Positions 8,922 to 16,484 of a DNA stretch of 38,115 bases are shown here, piece by piece. The notes beneath the pieces were generated by a model. The model did no database searches and was not told the origin of the DNA. It saw only the letters and a list, made by a program, of their open reading frames with translations. Each line of letters begins with the position of its first letter. The first letter of the stretch is position 1. A program made the position numbers and the translations under genes. The DNA lies in the NCBI GenBank assembly GCA_024228495.1, contig JAAETJ010000124.1:1-38115 (forward strand), in the 5' to 3' direction. The DNA is from a bacterium (GTDB lineage Bacteria; Pseudomonadota; Alphaproteobacteria; Rhizobiales; JAKIUO01).

Positions 8922-10271
8922 CTAGTTGGCAATAGTCTTCTTTGGCACGTCCACCGCATCGCTTTTGGCGGTCTCCTCCGCCTTGACGCCATGCAAAAGA
9001 TCGAGTGCAAATTTTAGCTGCGTATCTCTGGCCCGATCTTTAGGGACATAAGACTGTGAGCCGCTTTCTTCTTTTTCGATACCACTGTTTTTAAGATGAC
9101 CACGCAAGCTTGCTTCACCGCGAGGTTTGATATTTCTTTTTGCCAGCTCTTCTGGCAAAGGCTGGACGATCTTGTGATCGGGCTTGATCCCCTTGGCCTG
9201 AATGGAGCGATTTGATGGTGTATAATAACGAGCTGTGGTCAAGCGGATCGCACCATTTGCGCCAAGTGGCACAATGGTTTGCACCGACCCCTTGCCAAAT
9301 GATCTGGTGCCAACAATGGTGGCCCGTTTGTGATCTTGCAAGGCCCCCGCGACAATCTCCGACGCTGATGCGGACCCGCCATTGATCAACACGACGACTT
9401 TACCACCTTTGGTCAGGTCGCCTGAGTGCGCATTGGCCCGCTGGGTTTCCTCGATATTGCGACCACGGGTTAATACGATGGCACCTTTTTCAAGAAATAC
9501 ATCAGAGACATCAATAGCCTGATCGAGAAGACCGCCGGGATTATTGCGAAGATCGACAATATAGCCCTTGATCTTGGGACCGATCTCCTTGTTCATCTTG
9601 CGAATAGCCGCTTTAAGCATATCGGTTGTCTGCTCGTTAAAGGTGGTAATACGGACATAGCCAATGTCTTTTTTATCACCTTCGACCCGAGATTTAACGG
9701 GATTGATACGAATTTTATCGCGCACAACTTTTACGTCAAATGCGTCCTCCTTGCCTTTTCTAACAATGGTCAAGGTCAAGGGGGTGTTGATGGGGCCGCG
9801 CATTTTGTCGACGGCTTCACCAAGTGAGAGGCCAGTAATGCCTTCGCCATCCAGATGGGTAATAAGGTCGCCAGATAAAATACCGGCGCGCGAAGCTGGC
9901 GTATCATCGATCGGCGAGACCACCTTGACGATACCGTTTTCCATGGTCACCTCAATGCCAAGGCCCCCGAACTCACCGCGGGTCTGCACCTGCATATCTT
10001 CAAAATGCTTAGCATTGAGAAAAGAAGAATGAGGGTCTAACGAACTCAACATGCCATTAATGGCTGTTTCAATCAGTTTTTTGTCGTCAGGCTTTTCCAC
10101 ATAGTCAGAGCGCACACGCTCCAGCACCTGCCCAAACAGATCAAGCTGTCGATAAATCTCGGTATTTGCGGCAGTCGCCGAGTGGCTACGCATCATGTTC
10201 AGCACTGCAGTCCCGGCTGCCAGCATAGCCATCGCCATGAACGCCCAAAATGCAAACTCGGTTTTCCGCAT
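8922..10271 (-). CDS. ctpA: S41 carboxyl-terminal processing protease
   Basis: This periplasmic serine protease trims or degrades cell-envelope proteins, and in several bacteria controls murein hydrolases. The 449-residue product has an N-terminal membrane anchor (about 6-26), a PDZ domain (about 97-180, with GGLGIEV and SGDLITHLDG) and the S41 core: GGSASASEI with catalytic S302, and SFGKGSVQ with K327 and Q331. The ATG at 10271 lies 5 nt after the envC stop with AAAGG upstream; the longer frame would overlap envC. The direct envC-ctpA coupling suggests a shared role in septal murein splitting. The C-terminal 70 residues are variable and charged. Confidence 0.95.
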   Translation of the reverse strand: MRKTEFAFWAFMAMAMLAAGTAVLNMMRSHSATAANTEIYRQLDLFGQVLERVRSDYVEKPDDKKLIETAINGMLSSLDPHSSFLNAKHFEDMQVQTRGEFGGLGIEVTMENGIVKVVSPIDDTPASRAGILSGDLITHLDGEGITGLSLGEAVDKMRGPINTPLTLTIVRKGKEDAFDVKVVRDKIRINPVKSRVEGDKKDIGYVRITTFNEQTTDMLKAAIRKMNKEIGPKIKGYIVDLRNNPGGLLDQAIDVSDVFLEKGAIVLTRGRNIEETQRANAHSGDLTKGGKVVVLINGGSASASEIVAGALQDHKRATIVGTRSFGKGSVQTIVPLGANGAIRLTTARYYTPSNRSIQAKGIKPDHKIVQPLPEELAKRNIKPRGEASLRGHLKNSGIEKEESGSQSYVPKDRARDTQLKFALDLLHGVKAEETAKSDAVDVPKKTIAN

Positions 10272-10276
10272 AATCT

Positions 10277-11674
10277 TTATACCTTTTCTTTGCCGGTTTT
10301 CCCGGTAGCTTTGATCCACCAGGGGGCGGGATTAATCGGTCGGCCCTTCTTGCGAAATTCAATATAGAGCGATGGCAGGGGTTTACCAGCTATTTTATTT
10401 CTGCCAACCCCTGCAATCTTTGCAAGAACCTTCTTTGTAAAACTCTCATGTGTGGCTATTTTGGTATTTCTGCCACTCGCCTTTTTCGCGCCCATCAGGG
10501 CGACTGGTTCACCAGCCAGCACAAATTGCCCAAGTACCACATCGATTCGTTCCATACCCGCCAGAAGTATATGATAGCCTCCACCGGCATTAATGATCAA
10601 GAGGTTCCCATATCTGCGGAACTTCCCGGCATAAACAATCCAGCCATCCGAAGGCGCTGTCACCTGCGCTTTGGCTCTTGTTTCAATCACCATACCTTTG
10701 GAACGTGATCCTATTTTGTTATTGTCACCAAAAGATTGGATTTTTTTTCCAGACACCGGCAGGGGTAACACCCCGCGGGTTTTGGCAAACTCTACGGCCG
10801 GCTCAATACGCGCTGGATTTAAAAAAGCCAGTTTTTTGTTGCTTTTTCCTGCCTTGCCCCCTGCGAGTTTTTTCTCATATTGGCCAAGTCGACTATTTTT
10901 GGCAATTTCTTTGTTCAATTTGGTGATCAATTCAGACAGTGAACTGACGCTCTTTGTGTGCAGTTTGGTCACATTACGCAAATTCAACAACTGGCTTTTG
11001 CGGGCCGCAAGACGAGCCTTTTTCTGGGACATCAACTTCTTGATACTGACCCGGTTGGAGTTCAGCATGATGCTTTGTTTTTTTAACCGATTGCGCTCAG
11101 AGCGAATATTGGACGACACGCGCACCAGCGCCGTAAGCTTTGTCGCCAACTCATCGGCCTGACCTTTTAGCTGTGGATAGAGCGAGCGCAACAACATGGC
11201 GCTGCGGACCATTTTCAGAGCATCGGCTCTTTGTGTGAAGATAACGGGGGGAGGCTGGCGGCCAATTCTTTGCATGGACGCAAGCAGCGTGGCGATCTTC
11301 CCGTGACGCTGCGCCAGGCTGCTGCGGATCTTGGTTTCGTTACCTGACAGCTCCCCAAGCCGCAATTCAATGCGCGACAGCATGCCCTCCCCGTCCTGAA
11401 CACGCCTTGCTGTACTAATCAGGAGCTTGTTAAGACGCGAGCGCTCTTCATCCAGAATGGAGACATTATGCTCGACACCTTTCTGACGCGCCCTTGTTCT
11501 TTTGAGTTGTTGTTTATAGCGCTGTAGCTGTTTTCGGGCTTTATTGGCTTTGTTTTCAAGCTCGGTAGCAGCGCTTGCTGGGCCAGATGTGAGCACAGGA
11601 CAGGCCAGCAAAGAAGCTCCAACTACAAGCGCCAACACGCTTGTCAGCAGACCCGAGCTAATTTGTCCATTCAT
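10277..11674 (-). CDS. envC: EnvC-like murein hydrolase activator (degenerate M23/LytM)
   Basis: The 465-residue secreted protein has a signal peptide (about 1-36), a long coiled coil (about 38-260, rich in Lys/Arg/Leu) and a C-terminal LytM domain (about 310-455). The catalytic His and Asp of M23 enzymes are missing: the HxxxD position reads GMVIE and the HxH position reads LYIEF. This is the hallmark of EnvC/NlpD-type activators, which switch on amidases at the division septum instead of cutting murein. The start can be ATG 11674 or the adjacent GTG 11677. It is followed 5 nt later by ctpA. There is an A8/T8 homopolymer inside the gene (about 10741-10748). Confidence 0.9.
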   Translation of the reverse strand: MNGQISSGLLTSVLALVVGASLLACPVLTSGPASAATELENKANKARKQLQRYKQQLKRTRARQKGVEHNVSILDEERSRLNKLLISTARRVQDGEGMLSRIELRLGELSGNETKIRSSLAQRHGKIATLLASMQRIGRQPPPVIFTQRADALKMVRSAMLLRSLYPQLKGQADELATKLTALVRVSSNIRSERNRLKKQSIMLNSNRVSIKKLMSQKKARLAARKSQLLNLRNVTKLHTKSVSSLSELITKLNKEIAKNSRLGQYEKKLAGGKAGKSNKKLAFLNPARIEPAVEFAKTRGVLPLPVSGKKIQSFGDNNKIGSRSKGMVIETRAKAQVTAPSDGWIVYAGKFRRYGNLLIINAGGGYHILLAGMERIDVVLGQFVLAGEPVALMGAKKASGRNTKIATHESFTKKVLAKIAGVGRNKIAGKPLPSLYIEFRKKGRPINPAPWWIKATGKTGKEKV

Positions 11675-11761
11675 CACAAGCTGTTCTCACTATCTATCGT
11701 CAAACTGATTTTCACGGAATCACATAACTCATTATACACTCAACTGTATGAACAACTTAAT

Positions 11762-11781
11762 GGGGTCGAAAAAATGACCCC
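11762..11781 (-). terminator. small hairpin between rlmH and envC
   Basis: GGGGTC (11762-11767) pairs with GACCCC (11776-11781) across an 8-nt A/T loop. On the minus strand no T run follows, so it is at best a weak attenuator or RNA-processing site in the operon. Confidence 0.25.
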
Positions 11782-11838
11782 TTGATGGTAACTCGTTGAC
11801 AGACAATCATGTTCGGCAACGCATCGCGCAAATTTTTC

Positions 11839-12318
11839 CTAGTCGCGATGATAGGGATGATTAGCAAGAATGGTCAAAGCCCGGTAGACCTGTTCGACCA
11901 GAACAGCTCTGGCTAGGCCATGAGGCATAGTCATATGGGAGAGCGAAAGCTTGATCTGGGCCTTTTGCAGCAAGGCCTCGCCATGACCATCTGGACCACC
12001 AAGCGCAAATACCAAATCGGGTGCCCCTCTATCACGAATATCGGCAAGCAATTTGGAAAATTTCTGTGAGTCCAGTGATTTGCCACGCTCGTCCAACGCA
12101 ATGAGTACGGCTTTATCAGAGACTTTCGTTAAAAGCTCGTCTGATTCAATTTTTTTTCGTGCCTTAAGGGTGTTGCCGCGCCCCTCATTGATGACGCTTA
12201 ACTTACATTTGCCGATGCCTAGTTGGCGGCCCATCAAACCAATACGCGTGATGTAGCGATCGCACAACTCTTGTTCCGGGCCTTTCAGGCGGCCCACGGC
12301 AAGAAAATTTATATCCAT
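11839..12318 (-). CDS. rlmH: 23S rRNA pseudouridine-1915 N3-methyltransferase
   Basis: RlmH is a SPOUT-class methyltransferase that modifies pseudouridine 1915 in helix 69 of 23S rRNA on the assembled ribosome, using SAM. The 159-residue protein has the family length, the SAM-binding knot motif ALGGPDGHG (about residues 107-115), LSLSHMTMPHGLARAVLVEQ and the C-terminal ending HPYHRD that contacts rRNA. It follows rsfS by 47 nt, the usual pair of ribosome-related genes. Confidence 0.96.
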   Translation of the reverse strand: MDINFLAVGRLKGPEQELCDRYITRIGLMGRQLGIGKCKLSVINEGRGNTLKARKKIESDELLTKVSDKAVLIALDERGKSLDSQKFSKLLADIRDRGAPDLVFALGGPDGHGEALLQKAQIKLSLSHMTMPHGLARAVLVEQVYRALTILANHPYHRD

Positions 12319-12365
12319 GAGGCGTACTCGAAATCTAGCTCATCGCAGTGCAAGGATATTGCATC

Positions 12366-12749
12366 CTAAACCTGTCCACCGTCAGGGCGTTCTGCCGACC
12401 ACATTTTTTCAAGATTATAAAATTCGCGTATTTCAGGTTGGAAAACATGCACAATAACATCTCCCACATCGAGCAGAACCCATTCACCGGTGCTTTGTCC
12501 TTCGACTTTCACGCTGCGGTGGCCCTGCTCCTTGAGAACTTTGATCAGCTTGTCAGCCAGTGCGCCGACATGCCGCCTTGAGCGGCCAGATGCAATGATC
12601 ATGGCGTCCGCGATAGCCGTTTTACCCTCAAGATCAATCGTGACGATTTCTTCACCCTTGCTATCATCAAGGCACATCGTAATAAATTCGACAAGGGAGG
12701 CTGATTTTCCGCCGGGGTGTGCAAGTTTGGTGTGAGGGGCGCTATTCAT
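12366..12749 (-). CDS. rsfS: ribosomal silencing factor RsfS
   Basis: RsfS binds ribosomal protein uL14 and blocks subunit joining when nutrients are low. The 127-residue protein shows the family core: VTIDLEGKTAIADAMIIASG, RSRRHVGALADKL, GEWVLLDVGDVIVHVFQPE and FYNLEKMW. The ATG at 12749 is preceded by AAAGGGG at ideal spacing; earlier in-frame ATGs (12791, 12782) lack such a site. It is the first gene of the operon leading to rppH. The usual neighbour nadD is not present immediately upstream. Confidence 0.95.
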   Translation of the reverse strand: MNSAPHTKLAHPGGKSASLVEFITMCLDDSKGEEIVTIDLEGKTAIADAMIIASGRSRRHVGALADKLIKVLKEQGHRSVKVEGQSTGEWVLLDVGDVIVHVFQPEIREFYNLEKMWSAERPDGGQV

Positions 12750-13105
12750 AACATCCCCTTTGTTCCCGACACCATCTGTCATGGTCTGCATTACTCTGTA
12801 ATTGTCCTTCGAATTCCTGTTTGTGCTGATCCGCACGCCGCAAAGTCGCAACAAAATGCGTTCTGTTCGACCATATTACGCCATCTCGTTGCAAAAGCCG
12901 TTGCGCTTTTTGGTTTGATGATTTCATCAATCGCCTGATCGTTGCATTGATATTACCGATGAACCCCCACCGGCTAGTGCCATTATAGACCTTTTTGCAA
13001 AACCGGTGCAACCATTTCAGCGGGCACGTGATGAACAGCGCGCAAAAGCCGCAATATGCGCCGATGCTAATGTCATTCCCTTCTTTTATACGAGGGGGCA
13101 AATAT
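12750..13105. other. intergenic region upstream of rsfS
   Basis: Apart from the promoter at 12982-13011 I see no gene. A 125-codon open frame spans the gap on the minus strand but overlaps both neighbours and has a composition unlike real proteins (many Cys, Trp and Arg). The 225-nt leader contains a TGATGA-TT-TCATCA palindrome at about 12917-12930. Confidence 0.5.
12982..13011 (-). promoter_or_regulatory. sigma-70 promoter for the rsfS-rlmH-envC operon
   Basis: On the minus strand TTGCAC (13006-13011), an 18-nt spacer and a perfect TATAAT (12982-12987) form a near-consensus promoter. Its start point, near 12975, would leave a 5' leader of about 225 nt before rsfS. Confidence 0.55.
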
Positions 13106-13789
13106 CTAGCCGATACCACGCTCTTTCAGGCGGCGAATATGGAAGCGCTGGAAGTTAAGGCCGGTCTCATAACCCTTGATTTTTACCCATGTAAACGTAT
13201 CAAATGTCGTGAGGGGACCAAAGGCTCCCGGGAAAAAGGCTGGAAAAACAGCCAGTTCACGCCCTGATTTTTTGCTATCCTTTGCAATAGTTTCCGGCAT
13301 GAAAAAAGCGGTCGGTGTGTTGACCACGCCCCAGCGACCCGCCAGTTCTTTCTCAGTGACCGTCGTGCCGTCAAAATCGACGACTTCGCGGTCGCCCCAA
13401 AGATTAATCTGCAACAGCACAAAATTCTTGCGCACATATTCATTAATATATTTTTTGGACAAGATCTCTGTATGGAATTTTTTACAATAGATGCAGCCCT
13501 TTTGTTCAAAAACGATGAGCAGGCGTTTGCCTGATTTGGTTGCCTCGGCAACATCTTCTCGCAGATCAAGAAATGATTCACCAACCCATTTTTGGGTATA
13601 CAGTCCGTTGGCGTCTCTGACTGCCTTGACCGCGGGCAGCTCTTCGAGGTCCGATAGTTTCGGCAACTGCTTGTCTTTCAGGAAAGTTTCAAGTTTTTGC
13701 TGATCATCTGCGTACGCTGGGGCAAGCGGAGCCATAATCGTCACGGCGCAAAAGGCCGCCAGCACGAGTGATGATAGTATTTTGATCAT
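13106..13789 (-). CDS. SoxW-like secreted thioredoxin
   Basis: The 227-residue protein has a signal peptide ending in AYA (residue 27) and a thioredoxin fold with active site C99-I-Y-C102, preceded by LLIVFEQKG and followed by the cis-proline stretch NTPTAFF. Periplasmic thioredoxins of this kind (SoxW/SoxS group, thioredoxin_2 family) keep sulfur-oxidation enzymes or other periplasmic cysteines reduced. The adjacent TauE/SafE exporter 89 nt upstream on the same strand is consistent with sulfur compounds, but no sox genes are in the window, so a general disulfide reductase is equally possible. AAAGAAG lies 6 nt before the ATG. Confidence 0.8.
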   Translation of the reverse strand: MIKILSSLVLAAFCAVTIMAPLAPAYADDQQKLETFLKDKQLPKLSDLEELPAVKAVRDANGLYTQKWVGESFLDLREDVAEATKSGKRLLIVFEQKGCIYCKKFHTEILSKKYINEYVRKNFVLLQINLWGDREVVDFDGTTVTEKELAGRWGVVNTPTAFFMPETIAKDSKKSGRELAVFPAFFPGAFGPLTTFDTFTWVKIKGYETGLNFQRFHIRRLKERGIG

Positions 13790-13878
13790 GACATCTTCTT
13801 TCTATTTAAGTTTAGTCCTGCATGCGGGATATGTTAACTGGTCTATTTTAAAAAGTCACGCGCCTGATGTGTAATGTT

Positions 13879-14715
13879 TCAGCTTAAAAGACTGTAGAAA
13901 AAGCGCGCGGACACCAGCATCAAGAATATGGCAAAGCTCTTTTGCAACATCTGTCTTGATAATTTATGGGCAAGACGCACACCATAGGGAGCCGCAAAAA
14001 TACTGGCGGGTATCACCATCAAAACCCCCAGCAGATTGACATAGCCAAAGGAAAAAACAGGAAGATTAGCAACCCCGCGCCCGGCCAGAACAAAACCAAT
14101 CGCACCAGGCAGCGCAATCAGCACGCCCATGCCAGACGAGGTGGCAACGGCTGTATGGATGGAGCGACCAAACAATGTCATCAAGATATTGTTGAAGACA
14201 CCACCACCAATCCCCATCAATACCGAGAAAAATCCCATGGCCGCGCCCAATCCTTGAAAAAGCGGCGATGGAGGAAAATCATTCCAAATCTGGAAGTCGG
14301 CGCGCCCAAACGTCATTTTTAACGCCATCAACAACGCAAGAAACGCGAATAATGCCCGCAGCTGAGCACCGGAGATCACGGTCGCAACCAATGAGCCTGC
14401 CCCTACCCCGATAAACACCCAAAGCGCCATTTCACGCAGATAGGGTACATCAACCGCCTCGTGCTTGAGGTGACTTTGGAAAGAGCGAATAGAGGTTGGC
14501 ACGATGATGCCAAGCGAGGTGCCAACAGCCAATTGCATGCGCACCACAGGATCCACATCAAGAAAGATAAAAAACTGATATAAGATCGGCACCAGAACCG
14601 CACCGCCACCAACACCAAACAGGCCGCCAGTTCCCCCCGCAATCAGTCCCGCTAGCAGCAAGGTCAGTGCGAAAGGAGCCAAAGCAAGCAGTTGCGAGAT
14701 CAGCTCACCCGACAT
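13879..14715 (-). CDS. TauE/SafE family sulfite/anion exporter
   Basis: The 278-residue integral membrane protein has about eight hydrophobic segments and the two family repeats, each with a glycine-rich signature: GGTGGLFGVGGGAVLVPIL (about residues 27-45) and GIGGGVFNNILM (about 167-178). Members move sulfite, sulfoacetate or other organic anions across the inner membrane. The ATG has a GGAGG four nt upstream and overlaps the 3' end of dusA by 16 nt, so the two genes are probably translated from one message, with the thioredoxin gene following. Confidence 0.88.
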   Translation of the reverse strand: MSGELISQLLALAPFALTLLLAGLIAGGTGGLFGVGGGAVLVPILYQFFIFLDVDPVVRMQLAVGTSLGIIVPTSIRSFQSHLKHEAVDVPYLREMALWVFIGVGAGSLVATVISGAQLRALFAFLALLMALKMTFGRADFQIWNDFPPSPLFQGLGAAMGFFSVLMGIGGGVFNNILMTLFGRSIHTAVATSSGMGVLIALPGAIGFVLAGRGVANLPVFSFGYVNLLGVLMVIPASIFAAPYGVRLAHKLSRQMLQKSFAIFLMLVSARFFYSLLS

Positions 14716-15704
14716 ACCGCCTCCTCCCGGATACGCTCCACAAGCGCCATCGCATCAAGCACAACACTCACCCCTGCCCCGTCCTTACAAGCCTCCACGC
14801 TTAAATGTTGCCGCCAATAACGAGCACCGGGCTCATTGAGATAAAGCCCCATCATATGACGGGTGATCGAGGACAAACGCACCCCGTTGACCAACTCGCG
14901 CTCGATATAAGGCACCATGGCCTCAACCACCTGAGCGCGCGTCAGGCTCAGATCTTCGTCTCGATAAATCTGGTAATCGACCAAAGCCAGTATAAATGGA
15001 TTGTGATAGGCTGCCCGCCCCAGCATCGTCCCATCCACCTGTTCGCCATGCAGCGTGCATTGCTCAAGCGTTTCGATCCCGCCATTGATGGATATTTGCA
15101 GATCCGTGCGTCTTTGCTTCAGCAGATAGACCCGGTCATAATCAAGCGGCGGCACCTCGCGATTGTTTTTTGGACTTAAACCGCTGAGCCAGGCCTTGCG
15201 CGCATGCACAACAAAATGCTCACAACCAGCATTTGCGACCTTATCAATAAAACGATCCAGATCCTTTTCTATGTCCTGCTCATCAACGCCGATGCGGCAT
15301 TTCACCGTCACGGGGATAGCAACCGCCTCGCGCATCGCTTCCACGAGACGCGACGTCAAGTCCGGCTCCAGCATTAAAGCTGCTCCAAAATTTCCTGATT
15401 GCACCCGCTCTGATGGACATCCCACATTGAGATTTATTTCATCATAGCCATAGTCGGCACCGATTCTCGCCGCCTGTGCCAGTTCATCGGGTTCGCTGCC
15501 GCCCAACTGCAGAACCAGCGGCGATTGCCCCGAAGAAAATCCCAGCAATTGCTCACGTTTTCCATGTATAACCGCCCGCGCATGCAGCATTTCTGTGTAC
15601 AATACCGCCCGCCTCGTCAGCAAGCGCATAAACGACCGGCAATGCCGATCCGTCCAATCCATCATGGGCGCCACGGAAAACCGATGCATACTGATCTTTT
15701 TCAT
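14700..15704 (-). CDS. dusA: tRNA-dihydrouridine(20/20a) synthase
   Basis: DusA is an FMN enzyme that reduces U20/U20a in the tRNA D-loop. The 334-residue product starts with HRFSVAPMMDWTDRHCR, contains the catalytic cysteine in NVGCPSERVQSGNFGA, the FMN/tRNA contacts VKCRIG and HARKAWLSGLSPKNNR and the INGGI motif, all typical of the DusA subgroup. Starts at GTG 15716, ATG 15704 or ATG 15689 are possible; none has a clear ribosome binding site. It is the first gene of a dusA-tauE-thioredoxin group and is divergent from the 180-residue gene. Confidence 0.95.
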   Translation of the reverse strand: MKKISMHRFSVAPMMDWTDRHCRSFMRLLTRRAVLYTEMLHARAVIHGKREQLLGFSSGQSPLVLQLGGSEPDELAQAARIGADYGYDEINLNVGCPSERVQSGNFGAALMLEPDLTSRLVEAMREAVAIPVTVKCRIGVDEQDIEKDLDRFIDKVANAGCEHFVVHARKAWLSGLSPKNNREVPPLDYDRVYLLKQRRTDLQISINGGIETLEQCTLHGEQVDGTMLGRAAYHNPFILALVDYQIYRDEDLSLTRAQVVEAMVPYIERELVNGVRLSSITRHMMGLYLNEPGARYWRQHLSVEACKDGAGVSVVLDAMALVERIREEAVCRVS

Positions 15705-15797
15705 TTTGATTATCACTTAAACTAGAAATTAACGACCTCAACGTACCTTCTTAGCATGTTCGTCGGATTGTCATCAAATGGGATAAGATAAAACCAA

Positions 15798-16340
15798 GTG
15801 GCTAAAGCAAGATATCATAAAGCTCAACGTGTGTTTGTAAAACCCGTTGGTACATGGGGATTTGTAGAAAACATTATTCCAAAGTGGGTTCAAGGCGTTG
15901 AAGAGCCTATTAAAATTCAATACGATGTCGGCATGGGACGCGATTTCAGCCAGGATGAGCTGGACATCGATAAAACCGATCTTGAGGTTGCAGGCACTCC
16001 AGCTGGCATAAAATCAGACGAAAACAAAACCTGGCACGTTGTACGGGCACAAAACAAATGGAAAAGCTCCTGCGATTGCGGACATCATCCCTATCCGGGA
16101 ACCCACCCCGTTGTCGTGACCACAGATCGCGATTGGGGCGGATGGCGCGTCCCGGGTGCTGAATATGATCGCGACCCAGACCTGATTGAACGCCAGGCTC
16201 GTCTGCTGACGAAAGCACCATTAATCGCTGCTTTGCTCTATCAATTTATTGAAGACATCAATGATCAGGAAGAAAATCTGCCAAAATCCACAGTGCAGAT
16301 TGCCCGCCTCGCGCAAAAGGTATTGACCCAGGTCGAATAA
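15798..16340 (+). CDS. conserved-looking hypothetical protein with GTG start
   Basis: The 180-residue soluble protein has no signal peptide or membrane span. It starts at GTG (MAKARYHKAQRVF...). A central motif SSCDCGHHPYPGTHP (about 91-105) followed by TTDRDWGGWRVPG suggests a Cys/His metal site; this is inference. The C-terminal half is helical and charged. I do not recognise the family. It ends in a strong terminator at 16420-16458 and is therefore probably transcribed alone. Confidence 0.7.
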   Translation: MAKARYHKAQRVFVKPVGTWGFVENIIPKWVQGVEEPIKIQYDVGMGRDFSQDELDIDKTDLEVAGTPAGIKSDENKTWHVVRAQNKWKSSCDCGHHPYPGTHPVVVTTDRDWGGWRVPGAEYDRDPDLIERQARLLTKAPLIAALLYQFIEDINDQEENLPKSTVQIARLAQKVLTQVE

Positions 16341-16419
16341 GGCGCTTCGACGCCGACATTTAAGACATTCATCTATCATTTCAGGCAAAAACTGTTTGCA
16401 AGCGAACACGTTTTGCGTA

Positions 16420-16458
16420 AAGAGCACTATATCTAGCGATATAGTGCTCTTATTTTTT
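16420..16458 (+). terminator. strong Rho-independent terminator
   Basis: A 13-bp perfect stem (AGAGCACTATATC / GATATAGTGCTCT, 16421-16433 and 16438-16450) with a TAGC loop is followed by TATTTTTTT. It ends 27 nt before the pepN ATG, so pepN transcription must start within or very near this element, or depend on readthrough. Confidence 0.85.
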
Positions 16459-16484
16459 TGTAAAATGGCAAGGGAAACTGATAA

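Noticed and set aside
12742-13119. 125-codon frame filling the rsfS upstream gap
   Set aside because: It overlaps rsfS and the thioredoxin gene out of frame, has no ribosome binding site, and its composition is rich in Cys, Trp and Arg. It also has no GLFGGSFxPxH motif of nadD, the usual neighbour.
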